DNA of 64,000 nucleotides. Origin: Liopterus haemorrhoidalis. Lineage: Eukaryota; Arthropoda; Insecta; Coleoptera; Dytiscidae. Location: the NCBI GenBank assembly GCA_963971575.1, contig OZ020616.1:6654924-6718923 (forward strand), in the 5' to 3' direction. Positions 1-10,881 of the stretch are shown piece after piece. Position 1 is the first letter of the stretch, and every line of letters begins with the position of its first letter. Under the pieces are notes generated by a model. It had not been told where the DNA came from. It ran no database searches and worked only from the letters and a program-made list of their open reading frames with translations. The translations under genes and the position numbers were made by a program.

Positions 1-25
1 ATTTACTCTCAAGTGGACAGGCACC

Positions 26-949
26 TTAAGGGGGAGGTATGGTCAGAGCAGCACATTTTATACCCATTTTCAAGATTTTTTTTTTAGAAAACTGTTAATA
101 GTAACTTGATTGGGATAATACCGACAGTAAAGAACAACCTTTGAAGAGTATCCAAAAATTTTTTTATTGAAAAATATCGAAAATTAAGCTCGTGACATGA
201 ATTTGAAATTTTCGTTCAAGACAAAGAGTTGATTTGTGGTGAGACACATAACTAATGACTGGATCATCTAAAACAAAAAAACCAAAAATATTTCGTTAGT
301 TTATGAGTTTCTTGAGGTAACGCTGTCGAGTTTTTTCAAATATCGAGATTATTTAATTTTTGGTATAAGTTTGAAGTCAAAAAAACGAAAAAAACGGAAT
401 TTTTTTTTTTCGAAATTTCTGTTTTCAGTTGTAAAAAATTCCATAAAAAAAAAAGCAAGAAAAAAAAATATATCTCGACAGCGTTACCTAGTAAATTGCC
501 TACAGAAATAGTGTGCAAAATTTCAGAAAGATCGGTCGAGTAGTTTTCGAGTTACATGTCTCACCGACTTGAAAAATAAAATTCCTCAAAAAATTACGAA
601 ACACGTGTACCGTAACTGCTCGATGAAATGAATGTATACTACTACAAGTCACATATATAAGTGTTTTTACACAAATATAGCACAGACAGGTATGTGGATA
701 GAGTGGGAAGACTCTACTATTACGTATATGAGAGCTGCGCGCGGCTAATAAAGCAGCGTTCTGAAAGGAACGCTATAACACGCGATTTGCGCGAAAATAT
801 GAATTTGAGTTATTTGTATTGTTAAGCCGATAACTTCGTTAATTTTGTTCGGATCGACCTGAAATTTTGTATGGACACTCCTGAGTACAATACAATCGAT
901 TAAAAAAAAAAAAAAAAAAAACGATTTTCTGACCATACCACCCCCTTAA
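26..949. mobile_element. TTAA-flanked inverted-repeat element (non-coding)
   Basis: TTAA stands at 26-29 and again at 946-949. The sequence inside begins GGGGGAGGTATGGTCAGA and ends with the inverse of GGGGGTGGTATGGTCAGA, so the element is 30-945 with near-perfect 18-bp terminal inverted repeats. A TTAA duplication is the signature of piggyBac-type insertion (family knowledge); no transposase is present. A second, perfect 16-bp inverted pair lies inside at 315-330 and 474-489 and could fold around a 143-nt spacer. The interior is rich in A and T runs, and short open frames in it are chance. Confidence 0.75.
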
Positions 950-2170
950 GTATCCTTCTACACGTCTGGCGAATACGTAATTTAGTTATTCGTATTTAAA
1001 TTTGTTTATTTGTTCTATAAAATAAGTGCCTTACGCATATGCGAAAGGGTACAGTAAAACAAATACCACGTCTGAGAAGAGGAGAAAAGAAATGTTAACT
1101 TAAGATGGACCTAAAAGGGCTAGAATTTCTATCTCCCTTAAGAAACAGATGGAAGTTATGACAAATGGAAAATGAGGGAAAACGTGCCGATGTCTGCAGG
1201 ATAATAAATTGTATGGAATGTTGTTATTTCGTCGGTTTTGTTTCCGTTCTTTAGGATATGTCCCCATATAGCCCTAATAAGCGGCTGTCCTGATTAACCA
1301 GTGCCCTAATTAAGCGAAATCGACTGTAGAACAATTTTAAGGGGGGCATTATCACATATTTGAACCATTCTTTTTTTCAAATTAAAAAATTTTACATTGA
1401 AAAACGCTGTGATTAAATAAAATATTTTTCTTTCATTAGCATAAATACATAAATAAACTAATTAAATCCCTATTTGCATTCAGTTAATCAAAATGTAAAT
1501 TATTTATTCCATTCAATTTAACATTAATTCTAAATAAAATAAATCGTCTCTAATTACTTAAACTTTTCAACATTTAAAAACTATACAAATTAAACAAAAC
1601 TTTTAAACGATGTATGTGTCTACATCTAGCGGCAATGCTTTGAACTTCTCTCGTACAGTAGTTCAGTATTTCTCCGTTAGAATCATATTAAAAGTTAGTT
1701 CAATATAACTTAAATTAAAATAAATTGTACTATTTTATCTTTTAAATAAATTAAGATGCATCGAGTCTATTATATTTTTGTTTACTTTAGTTTATTATTC
1801 GTTTATTAACTCATATTTATTTATTAACTAGTTTTTAACACTGGTTTTGTTGTTGTAGTTATGAAAATGGGTAATAAAGGTGATTTATATAAGGCAAATA
1901 AATGTAATTGCACTATTATTCTAGTAATGAGTTTTATATAAGCGTTGTAAATTTACAGTCTTGTATGCAGGCAACTTATTTTGCGCGTGTGTTTAGCGGG
2001 TTGCAAATTTAAGCTTGTTAGGCGCTGCATATGAAAATTAATACATTTATCCTAATCCAATAAATTAATAAGTGAAGTTAGTAATGCTTCTTCTTCAATA
2101 ATTTATAAAAGTAAGATATACAGTCCCAAGTCATATTAGATGCAGCGCAATTCAGGGAAGAGAAAAAAGC
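950..2170. other. AT-rich stretch without recognised features
   Basis: Very AT-rich sequence with no long frame, terminal repeat pair or homology that I can see to the other elements of the window. Confidence 0.6.
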
Positions 2171-2174
2171 TACT

Positions 2175-2389
2175 AATTTTATTTTGACATTCCAAAAATG
2201 TTTGCCTTACACTGATGAGAAAAAAGAATGAAGGAAGAATAAAAGGACAAATTATTAAACTGTTTATCATTTGCACTTCTTTTATTTTTGAACACCCTCA
2301 GGCCGTTAGCACTTCGACTTGGGTAATTGTGCACACCTTTATTGAAAATTATATTCTTTTGCAAATATTCTGGCAATACACCTGTTAAA
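2175..2389 (-). pseudogene. LINE reverse transcriptase, C-terminal piece (segment 3 of one broken element)
   Basis: On the minus strand this piece reads TGVLPEYLQKNIIFNKG then VHNYPSRSANGLRVFKNK. That is the usual tail of Jockey/CR1-type reverse transcriptases (LPEYL, then VHNYxTRS). It continues the frame that stops at 3733: across the intervening plus-strand LINE the host strand reads IYKLL|TGVLPEYL in frame. The same broken element continues at 3733-4573 and 6186-6395. The frame degenerates after about 2265. Confidence 0.75.
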
Positions 2390-3727
2390 TACACCTGTTT
2401 TTGAAAAAGTGTTGTACAAACAAATTGTGCAGTATTTTACAAGCAAAAATCTTTTCTCCAATAGTCAGTTTGGTTTTAGAAGTGATAAGAGCACTATAGA
2501 TGCAGTTTTGGACTTTGTCGCGTATGTTTCGGATGCATTAGAATCAGGGAAATACTGTCTTAGTGTTTTTCTTGATTTAAGCAAGGCTTTTGACTGCATA
2601 TCTCATGATATTTTATTAACCAAACTATATTTTTATGGTTTTGACGACAAGAGCCGTGCCATGCTTAAATCATACTTATCTAACCGGAAACAGTTTACCC
2701 AATTTAAAAGTAGCGTTTCTGAGTATCTTCCTTTACATTTTGGTATTCCCCAAGGTTCAGTTCTCGGACCGCTACTATTCTTAATATATGTTAACGACTT
2801 GCCTCTCGCTATGACATCTAAATCAATTCTTTACGCTGACGATACAACATTACTAAATTGCAACCATGATCTAGAATCCCTTATTACGGAAAATGTTTCT
2901 TTGGTGAACAGTGCAAACTCTTGGTTGTCTAGCAATAAACTAATTTTAAATACAGATAAAACCCAGACCTTGCTACTGAGCACCAGAACACATGATTTTG
3001 CCAATCCCCCTTTCGTTAAATTTCTTGGTATCCACGTTGATCCTTACCTTCGTTGGGATCAGCACGTGGATGTACTCAGTCGTAAACTGCGATCGACCGT
3101 GTATCTAGTAAAGAATCTGAAGCTTGAAGTCAGCATAGATGTTGTATTGAAAGCCTATTTCTCCCTCTTTCAGTCTCACCTAACCTATGGGTTAATAATC
3201 TGGGGACATTCACCTGCAGCCAAAAGAATTTTCAGCTTACAACGTAAAGTTGTAAGAATAATTGCCAGTGCTCCTTTTAGAGCGGATTGTCGAGATCTTT
3301 TTGTAAAGCTGAAAATAATGTCATTGCCTTCACTATTTATTTATTTGTGTCTATTGTTTGTACGCAAAAACTTGCACAATTATATCACTTTTAGTGAAAC
3401 GCACGAGCACAACACGTGTTGTAAAAATAATATTCGTGGTAAGTTTTTGCGCTTAAATAAATCCAGGAATTGTTCAAATTACTTTGCTGTGAAATTTTAT
3501 AATCTTTTACCAGAGACTATTACTACACTACCACTAGACAAATTCAAACTTAAACTTAAACACTTATTTATAAATAACCCATTGTACACAATTGATGAAT
3601 TTAACAACGTTAATTTTGATGAACTTTTATGACTTTGTCTCTTAATATTGTATTGACTGACTGAAAGCAGTTCTTTGTATTTGTAATTTGGTCAATAAAA
3701 CAATTATTATTATTATTATTATTATTA
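2390..3727 (+). mobile_element. 5'-truncated Jockey/CR1-type LINE inserted into another LINE
   Basis: This element lacks its endonuclease and starts inside the reverse transcriptase. It runs through a complete C-terminus, a short 3' UTR with GTCAATAAAAC, and a tail of ATT repeats (3703-3729). It interrupts the opposite-strand LINE at 2175-4573. TTAAA at 2385-2389 and 3728-3732 is a plausible short target duplication, and removing 2390-3727 restores the host reading frame. The ATT-repeat tail in place of poly(A) is seen in several CR1/Jockey-related lineages (family knowledge). Confidence 0.85.
2400..3632 (+). CDS. Reverse transcriptase of non-LTR retrotransposon, N-terminally truncated
   Basis: The frame is open for about 410 codons with no stop or frameshift, the longest in the window. 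Counting from codon 2409, SQFGFR is at residues 19-24, the first catalytic block FLDLSKAFD at 54-62, GIPQGSVLGP at 112-121 and YADDT at 142-146. The three catalytic aspartates (about D56, D144, D145) are therefore present. A thumb region and the usual C-terminal tail follow, ending near IDEFNNVNFDELL. There is no true start: the frame enters from upstream at FEKVLYKQ, the conserved lead-in to the palm, and the GTG at 2409 is not a start codon. The apurinic endonuclease and ORF1 are missing. The intact frame suggests a recent, dead-on-arrival insertion. Jockey/CR1 superfamily; the exact clade is not determined. Confidence 0.85.
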   Translation, partial: FEKVLYKQIVQYFTSKNLFSNSQFGFRSDKSTIDAVLDFVAYVSDALESGKYCLSVFLDLSKAFDCISHDILLTKLYFYGFDDKSRAMLKSYLSNRKQFTQFKSSVSEYLPLHFGIPQGSVLGPLLFLIYVNDLPLAMTSKSILYADDTTLLNCNHDLESLITENVSLVNSANSWLSSNKLILNTDKTQTLLLSTRTHDFANPPFVKFLGIHVDPYLRWDQHVDVLSRKLRSTVYLVKNLKLEVSIDVVLKAYFSLFQSHLTYGLIIWGHSPAAKRIFSLQRKVVRIIASAPFRADCRDLFVKLKIMSLPSLFIYLCLLFVRKNLHNYITFSETHEHNTCCKNNIRGKFLRLNKSRNCSNYFAVKFYNLLPETITTLPLDKFKLKLKHLFINNPLYTIDEFNNVNFDELL

Positions 3728-3732
3728 TTAAA

Positions 3733-4573
3733 AGTTTGTAGATAAACAACATTGCTCCATAAAATAATTTGTCTTCTACAGAAAGCCAATTTAACATATT
3801 ACGCATACTTTTAATAGGTGTATACTTTGAAACTTTCAAAATAATCCTCATGCCACGATTCTGAAGCTTTTGCAGACGATCTATGGAAGTTTTATTCATT
3901 AAATATAGAATAGTACCGCAGTAATCAAAGTGTGATTGTATTAGAAATTTAAATAAGTTAATAAGAGTGGATATGGAAAGTTTCTTCGATAATCTACTTA
4001 AGAAATTATTTTTTTGAGATATTTTATTTATTATGTAATTTAAATATTTATCAAAATTTAAAAAACTATCCACAAGAAAACCAAGATACTTCTGACACAA
4101 GTTCAAGTTTTTCATTATCTACTTTAATATTTATTGTATTTAAATTAATTTTAGATTATTTATATTTTGACGTGAGGATCCATACATTTGGTTTTTTCTA
4201 TATTAAGTTTTAATTTATTCAAACAAAAATAATTGTGTAACTTATTTAGTTCTACATTTACTCTATTTATATCTTTATTAAGACCTTTATCATAGGCGGT
4301 AACCAAGGTAACTGCAAATAAATTAATATAATCAAAATTTATATTATTGGCAATATCATTAATATAAATGAGAAATAATATTGGTCCTAAATAACTTCCC
4401 TGTAGAACACCCTATTTGTTACGTAATCAAGATTGAGAATTATTGTATATTTTAGTTATTTGTTATTTGTCTGATAAATAGTTTTTAAACCACGCTAATT
4501 CTGTGCCACGGATCTCATAGTTTAATAATTTTTCTATCACTATTCCTCTATCAATAGTTTCAAAGACTCTACG
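3733..4573 (-). pseudogene. LINE reverse transcriptase, middle piece (segment 2 of one broken element)
   Basis: Minus strand. From 4573 downward it reads RRVFETIDRGIVIEKLL, the continuation of the first catalytic block. Near 4400-4350 comes GVLQGSYLGPILFLIYIND (the usual VPQGS motif), and at 4115-3735 KYLGFLVDSFLNFDKYL through LNWLSVEDKLF to FIYKLL. It joins 6186-6395 across the Tc1-like insertion and 2175-2389 across the plus-strand LINE. The frame is interrupted by stops between about 4420 and 4500 and near 4130, so the copy was already decaying. Confidence 0.85.
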
Positions 4574-4575
4574 TA

Positions 4576-6183
4576 CACTCAGGAGCAAAAAAAAAACGCC
4601 GAGGTTTAGGTTTTACTATATTTTTACGTATCGAAGCTGTAAACATAAAATTTTATTGGTTTTTATTTATGAATTTGTATATACTAACAAGTTCAGACGT
4701 GTATGAAATAAATTGCAGTGAAAACAGACAAACTTAGCTCTGTATTTAGTTGATTGTGAGTTTACCACAAGGTAACATGGTTTTAAGTGAGAAGCAAAAA
4801 GTTAATATAATTACATTAAAAGGGCAGGGGCTTTCAAATGTTACCATTTCAAAAAGAGTTAAGTGTGCAGAATCATCTGTAAGAAGATTTTGGTCAAAAT
4901 ATCAAGATAACCTTCTTCGTCGACGTCCTGGTAGTAGCCGGAAAAAAAAGACAACTGCAAGAGATGATCGCGAAATTGTACGAATTGCACTTCAAAACAG
5001 ATTTTGTACAGCCACAGAAATTGTTTCTGGTCTAGCATCTACATCTGGAGTACATATTACTAGATGGACAGTGAACAGGCGCCTCAAAGATGCAAAATTA
5101 TATACTAGATGGCCGGCAAGAAAACCATTACTGACCGAAAAAATGAAACGAAATCGAGGCAAATCAAAGAAAAAATTGGACCGCCGAAGAGTGGAATAGG
5201 GTTATTTTCTACGATGAAAGCAAATTCAATTTGATCGGCCCAGATTGTGGTGTCAGGGTTCGTCGAAGAAGAGGAGAACTCTACAGTGATGAATGTGTGC
5301 AGTCCACTATTAAGCATTCTCCATATGTAATGCTATGGGGCGCCATTATAAAAACGGGAGTTGGTGAAATTATTCTTCTCAAAGGAACTGTGAATAGTTC
5401 TGTATACATACAAATTATAGAAAATGGAGTTTTGCCCACTATAGATAAGTTGTCCACGTTTGAAGATAATATTGTATTTCAAGACGATTCTGCCCTCTGC
5501 CATCGCTCAAAAATAGAAAGTATCTGTGACTGGAAAATTTAATTGACACATTTCAGGTAGTTATTTCAATGTCTTATTGTATTTTCTGTTGCTGGTTATT
5601 CAATACAAAGACAATTTGGGGATAGAGTCGCTCCCATGGCCTGGAAATAGCCCGTATCTAAACCCAATCGAAAATGTTTGGGCTATCATGAGTCGAAAAA
5701 TAAATGGTCAAAAGCCAAAAACACTTGAATGAATTAAAAGATGTAATACTAGCTACCTGGAATAATGATATAACACCTGAATTATTGAAAAATCTGTACG
5801 ACAGCGTGCCAAAAAGAATCAAGGCAGTAATTAAAGCGCGTGGTGGACATATCAAATATTATTTTTTTTAAAATTATTATTATGCATGTTCAGTATGTTC
5901 TTAAATGAACGCTTTTGTGAAAAGATTCAAATATATATCAATTATTTCTCAAAAGATGACTTATAATTTTCCTATAAATTCATGAAAATAAGTTTTATAA
6001 ACTCAAAAATTAATATTCTGATATATATGTCAATTAAATAAAAAAATATAAACAGAAACGTGAGAACACTTCACCAAACATATTTTATTCATCAACAAAA
6101 TTAACTAATATATCAGCTGCTTTGTTTAATTTGTATTTATTAGTAGCTAGATGGGCTTCGGCGTTTTTTTTTGCTCCTGAGTG
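4576..6183 (+). mobile_element. Tc1-like DNA transposon inserted in a LINE
   Basis: Terminal inverted repeats start CACTCAGGAGC followed by a run of A and then CGCCGA. The right end is the exact inverse for at least 26 bp apart from the A-run length. TA flanks both ends (4574-4575 and 6184-6185), the Tc1/mariner target duplication. Removing 4576-6183 and one TA rejoins the minus-strand LINE inside its first reverse-transcriptase motif. The length of 1608 bp is normal for a full-length Tc1 element. The space between the transposase stop (5871) and the right end is AT-rich and empty. Confidence 0.95.
4777..5871 (+). pseudogene. Tc1-like transposase, frameshifted
   Basis: The ATG at 4777 opens MVLSEKQKVNIITLKGQG, an N-terminal helix-turn-helix (paired-like) domain. 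A GRPR-like RRRPGSSRKKK linker and a second HTH (WTVNRRLKD) follow. The frame breaks near 5190. It resumes in frame 2 with WNRVIFYDESKFNL, holding the first catalytic Asp, then VMLWGAI and VFQDDSALCH with the second Asp. It breaks again near 5540 and resumes in frame 3 with WPGNSPYLNPIENVW, holding the catalytic Glu. The C-terminus RIKAVIKARGGHIKYYF ends at a stop at 5869-5871. A further frameshift lies near 5720. NPIENVW and the final GGxxKY are Tc1 hallmarks. The copy cannot make active transposase but may donate its ends to an active relative. Confidence 0.9.
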
Positions 6184-6185
6184 TA

Positions 6186-6395
6186 AGTCTAGAAATACTG
6201 CAACAAAGAAATAATCATTATCCAACTGGTACTTCCATTCGGATATCATACCTTGTAAAGAGGTCTCACACGAATGATTGCTTCTAAATCCAGACTGATT
6301 TGTGATAAATATTTGATTGTCTACTATGGTTCTGATTATAACGTAGTTTCTGAAGTTGTACAACTGAAGCTCAGAATTTCTCTGTTTTTAATTTT
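6186..6395 (-). pseudogene. LINE reverse transcriptase, N-terminal piece (segment 1 of one broken element)
   Basis: Minus-strand frame FRNYVIIRTIVDNQIF, then NQSGFRSNHSCETSLQ and WKYQLDNDYFFVAVFLDL. This is the finger/palm entry of a Jockey/CR1-type reverse transcriptase. It stops within the first catalytic block exactly at the TA where the Tc1-like element sits, and the block completes at 4573. The 5' limit, near 6395, is a truncation. Confidence 0.85.
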
Positions 6396-6404
6396 AATAT
6401 ACTA

Positions 6405-6500
6405 TTTTTCTAATAATAAAACTATATAGTTGTAGACAAAATATTGTATTTGACTCGCAAATGGCTATATTTCACTCGGATGATTACAATCCTCGCTTAA
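6405..6500 (+). repeat. Short dispersed repeat shared with 31563-31660
   Basis: Begins AAAACTATATAGTTGTAGA and continues with TATTTGACTCGCAAATGGC, CACTCGG and CCGGCTCTG. A clearly related segment stands at 31563-31660. No coding capacity; class unknown. Confidence 0.55.
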
Positions 6501-6509
6501 ACCCCTACG

Positions 6510-7800
6510 GCCGGCTCTGGGTAGAAGTGATCCTTTTTTTATGGAAGAACCTTGGGCGCTACAGGCCAAAATCACTTTAAGGGGCCCTGTAAACAAGAGA
6601 TGAAAAGTCAGTGGTTGGCTTTATGTCTGGAACCAAAACATGTCAATACTAGAGTATAGCTGTTTATTAAATTCCCTGTATGACGGAAACTGTATAAACA
6701 ATGGAATAAGCGGATGAGAAGTTTGGTAAATATTGTGATTATATAACAATTTAAAACCAAACTGCGATGTTTAAATGTACCATTATCATATTACATGAAA
6801 TTATCTAATTTCATTACAATGACTGATGGGGTGGAAGGGTGTTGCCCTATTGCTCTACTGCGCCATCCCTGCTATCGATTTGCTTTCACAGGTTTATGTT
6901 ATTTTGAATAAATGGTACAGTAATGTGTTTCGAATGAATTAGAGCAGACGCAAGGCCTTTGCAAATAAATGACTGGTATATTTTATACATGCATATATTA
7001 CATTGTTATTGAGTAATGATACAAAAATCCTTTATTACTATTTCAAAAGGAAATAAGTAAATTATCCGTGGAAATTTGGATTGATTTAACGTTTAAATTA
7101 TTCTATTCATACATTTTGTTTATCTATTTTCTCTGATTTTGAACTCATCTCTTTAAATTTTTTTTTTTCTACCACCGGGCGTAAAGAAAGCGCTTTATTT
7201 AATCTAATATTTAAGTTTAAAGTATTAAACTGAACCATTTAGAATACCGAGAAATTTAAAAAATATCAACTCTGGATTTTCCTTAATGAATGATCAGAAG
7301 GATGTTTACAACTCACCCCTAATAAATCGGTAAAAAAATCCTTTATCTGTTAATTGTGTTTATACTAAAGGTACGAAATCCTGAGATGTATAAGAATCCA
7401 TACTTACCACCATTATTTTTTTTAGAGATAATATTCTCTGACCCACAAATCTATGATATATTTCGTATTTTCCGAAGCATTGTTAGCAATTTTTTATTTG
7501 AGCGTTGTGCTCTTGAAAACTCATCTGAAAAACAAGCAAACAATATGTGTAGGCCGCAGTTCCGGATATTAAAATCTGTAGTAGAGGGCAGGGGAATAAA
7601 TCACGCGGACGTATGAAGACGACCTGTCAGATCTCTCTCGCGTTCCGTGTATTTTGTAATTGAACGGGAAAAAATGCCAACTTTCCCTCCTGATAGACAG
7701 ATATACGGATTTAGGTCAGGCAGAATTTGCAAAAAATACAAAAATGAACAAACTTTGTAGAAATTATAATCAGGGTTAATAAATACAGGGCAGGCATTCC
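6510..7800. other. Unassigned intergenic sequence
   Basis: No protein homology seen. The open frame at 7356-7616 has no recognisable motif and unremarkable composition. I see no terminal repeats. Confidence 0.5.
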
Positions 7801-8616
7801 CCATAAAAGGATACATATATATATATATATATATATATATTCTTTATTCCCCTAGGCCTTGCGGCGTTCAGGGTGTTAACATTTACAAAAAATAAAAATA
7901 AAATAAAAAATAAAACAATCAATCCAAAAATACATAACAATAACATCCAATACAATTTACATTTTACAATATTTTTTCTCTTTTCTTTCTTCTTTCCGTT
8001 TCCCCTTCCTGTTATCCTTCCCCAATCTCCATCCTTCTTGCCTCTAGTTCTCTCGCCCACCTCTCCCCCCTGCCATCTTCGTGCAACAGGTCTAATGTGC
8101 TCCCCGACCATACTGTCATCTCTCTACACCTCTTCGCGAGGTTCTCTATATCTCTTCCTCCTCCCCGCACATCCTGCACATCTTATCCTCCTGTCTCCTC
8201 CAATATCTATTTCCTCTCTCTTCATTCCCGCACCTTATTCTCGCAATCCTCCTAACTCTCCCTCCTGACCTTCCTCTTTCTCCCCTCAAGTAGCTTGGTA
8301 CCCCTATAGTTCTGACCTCCTTATATCTCCCTGCGCTCCTTGAATTGTCTTTTCTGACTGTCCTTTCTTGCTCCCCCACTTCCTTAACCCTCCTCCACAA
8401 CTCCTCAATCAGGCTTATCCCGTCTTTTCTTCTCCTTTCCACCTCTGTCGCATCCACTCCGCATCTCCAGTAATACTCTTTTCTCATCTCCCCCCATGCG
8501 TACCATCTTCCTTTCTGTTCCTCTCTGGCTCTTTCTTCCCAGCATTCCCTCATTATTTTTTTGTCTGTTTCTATTCTAACTTTCTCTTCGTACTTAACCG
8601 CCCTCCATAAAAGGAT
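7801..8616 (-). mobile_element. 5'-truncated LINE (R1/LOA-like 3' end) with 12-bp target duplication
   Basis: CCATAAAAGGAT occurs at 7801-7812 and 8605-8616 and brackets the insert 7813-8604. Read on the minus strand, the insert is the 3' end of a LINE: C-terminal reverse-transcriptase-associated region, 3' UTR with CGCCGCAAGGCC, AATAAAGAATATA, and a tail of TA repeats (7813-7840). The same family recurs at 55016-56408 in the other orientation. Together, the target duplication, AATAAA signal and simple tail are good evidence for target-primed reverse transcription. Confidence 0.9.
8146..8600 (-). pseudogene. LINE ORF2 C-terminal region with zinc-knuckle start
   Basis: Minus-strand frame with RECWEERAREEQKGRWYAW, ELWRRVKEVGEQERTVRK and finally DKMCRMCGEEEEI. 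It is nearly identical to 55430-55850, differing by scattered substitutions and one small deletion. The peptide is very rich in Arg and Glu, as is usual for the post-RT region of this LINE group. The CxxC at its end is the first half of the CCHC motif that the copy at 55.8 kb retains. Frame loss just after that makes it a pseudogene. Confidence 0.8.
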
Positions 8617-9166
8617 TCCGGTGCAAATTATTTTTGGGGCCCGTGCTGTTGCTCAACATAATAGGCCATAAAAGGCATAATAACTTTTGAGGGAAGAAAA
8701 AATAAAAAAGCTTGTAATTCAATAATTTACCATTGGAGAATGGAATGCAGAAATTCACTACAGAACTTTTGAAAAATGGCTAGTCCATCCTATATAAATA
8801 ACTGTATACAAGGTGTTTAATCTAAGTGTGCCACCATTGCTATCTCGAGAACTATAAGAGCTACGAGGTTGGTTAAATTGGCAAAGAAATACCATTTTGC
8901 ATGTCTATTACAAAAATATTAACAATTTGTTTTTATGATCAGCAGTTCTCCAAATTTGGAACCCAATATTTTTTTATATTTTTGTTCGGAAGGGAATTTT
9001 ATTCTGAATTCAAAGAATACACAATTTAACCCTTACATCACAAAAAAATTGAGAAAAATGCATATTAAATTGACATTAATTTAAATCAAATCGCACAGGA
9101 ATCAGCGTGCTATGAATGAAACAAATGAATATCAAAATGTATTGAATAGTTTAATTCTATGACATA

Positions 9167-9317
9167 TGCGGACCGGCGCAGCGTAGTGGTAACACATATG
9201 CTCTGCGTTGCAAAGGTCTCGAGTTTGAATCCCGTTCAGGCATAGAGTTTTTCTCAAATAAAAATTGTCCTGGCTAATTGCCACAGCAGTTAAGGCCATT
9301 AAAATAAAAAAAATAAA
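9167..9317 (+). mobile_element. tRNA-derived SINE with target duplication
   Basis: The head contains an A-box-like GCGTAGTGGTAACAC and a B-box-like GAGTTTGAATCCC at roughly tRNA spacing. A body with ATTGTCCTGGCTAATTGCC and an A-rich tail follow. AATTCTATGACATA (9153-9166) and AATTCTATGTCATA (9318-9331) form a 14-bp target duplication with one mismatch. A second copy lies on the minus strand at 48573-48712. Pol III transcription from the internal boxes and mobilisation by a LINE is the known SINE mechanism. The head does not fold as a full tRNA by eye. Confidence 0.85.
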
Positions 9318-9385
9318 AATTCTATGTCATAGTACAAAATTCTTCACAAAATAGTCGAATTGACATTTAATAATTAACCGCTTAA

Positions 9386-10145
9386 GGCTGCGTATAACCC
9401 CCGGAAGTTACTAGTTTCTTATACAAAATTAACAATCTGAAATAAAATTAGTATCAACCTATTCATCAAATTTTGCACCGAATTTGTATCTATCTAATAT
9501 GATAGTTTCAATTGTAGAAACATTTATTATAAAAATATTATCGCTCAATAACTTAAAAATAGACATCAGCGATATTGTTCTGTAACTTTTTAAATCTATT
9601 TGTGGGTTTCGAATAACTTTTATATTTATATAGTTTTGTGTAGAAATGTTCAAATAATACGTCATTTTTTTTTCGACTTGATTACTTATAGTTTAGAGCC
9701 TTCGTCGAAAAATATTATACTTAAAGATAATAGAATGCCACTTGGTACACGTATTCTTCACAAAAAATAAATCATTTTTACCCGTAACACCAATTTTGAA
9801 AACCGCGGCAGATTCAAGAGGGCGGCAAAAATAGATTACCAAGTACAATAACTATAAGTAATTTTCACAATACAACAAAATAGCTCGGATCATATTTGTA
9901 GAATGAAGCTTTAGGTACAATTTGCCGCATCGTACGCAAATATGCGTCGATTGGTTCACAAGATGGCGTCTATAATGCAATTTGCTTATTTACAACTACC
10001 TAACAGTTTTTTCTACAATTAAAAATATCCTATTAGATAGATAAAAATTCGCTGCAAATTTTGATATATAGATTGTTAATAATTTTATTTCCGATTATTA
10101 GTTTTGTATAAGAAACTATTGAGGACTATAGGGTTGTTCGCCGCC
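9386..10145. mobile_element. TTAA-flanked element with imperfect inverted arms
   Basis: TTAA lies at 9382-9385 and 10146-10149. Left end GGCTGCGTATAACCC; right end inverted GGCGGCGAACAACCC. The arms (9386-9520 and 10012-10145) remain similar for about 130 bp through TAGTTTCTTATACAAAA and TTATCTATCTAATA. Related sequence occurs at 42484-42630 and 45800-45930. Between the arms is low-complexity sequence only. Confidence 0.65.
9459..9640 (-). pseudogene. Possible LINE reverse-transcriptase scrap
   Basis: The minus-strand frame contains LKSYRTISLMSIFKLL and YKFGAKFDE, which resemble the YRPISLLS...FGFR stretch of LINE reverse transcriptases. The match is short, and the frame lies inside an inverted arm of the TTAA element, so this may be a captured LINE fragment or chance. 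Confidence 0.4.
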
Positions 10146-10155
10146 TTAAGGACTA

Positions 10156-10262
10156 CGCCCGAGTATACTCGGGCGGCTATTATGTGCGAAAATTCCCACT
10201 CCCGAGATAACTCGGGCAAGCTTTACCTGCGGAAAAGATTACTCTCGAATGTACTCGGGCGA
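10156..10262. repeat. Cluster of CTCGGG palindromes
   Basis: Contains a perfect 20-bp palindrome CGCCCGAGTATACTCGGGCG (10156-10175), then CCCGAGATAACTCGGG (10201-10216) and a third diverged unit near 10243-10260. GC-rich palindromes stand out sharply from the AT-rich surroundings. They lie just outside the right end of the TTAA element. Confidence 0.7.
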
Positions 10263-10881
10263 AAATAAATACGATTCATGGTTTGTGGAAGCGAGACAAA
10301 AGACAGTTACGATGATTTAAACGAGGTACGAGAGAAAATGAATATTTTTTTATGAAATTCTTTTATTTCTCGACCCACACTATGCACCATAATATCAACT
10401 TTCAATCCCACTTTGGGCCCGAAATGGCTTTTATGAAGGATATATATGTTCAGTAAATAAAATTCATTCATAAAAAAAAAATGTTTTTTTTTCATTTTTA
10501 AATTTTTTAATGATTACTGAGTTAATCAAACAAAATAAATAATATGACTTCATAAAACACAAATAATATAATATCATTTATAGCACGCTGATTCCTGTGC
10601 GATTTGACTTAAATGAATGTCAATTTAATATGTATTTTTCTCAAAAATTTTGTGATGTAAGGGTACTAAACTGTGTATTCGTTGAATTCAGAATAAAATT
10701 CCGTTTCGAACAAAATATAAAAAAAATATGTTCACATTTAAAATAAGAAAGTTGGGTCCCATATTTGGAGAACCACTGATCATAAAACAATTTTGTTAAT
10801 AGTTTTGTAATAGACTTGCAAAATGGTATTTCTTTGCTAATTTAACCAACCTCGTAGCTCTTATAGTTCTCGAGATAGCAA

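Noticed and set aside
2175..3727. 5' inversion (twin priming) of a single LINE
   Set aside because: Both opposite-strand pieces contain the C-terminal region, and the minus piece continues the LINE at 3733-6395 instead.
7776..8268. Frames opposite to the LINE at 7.8-8.6 kb
   Set aside because: Antisense shadows of a purine-rich coding strand; the minus strand carries the real LINE homology.
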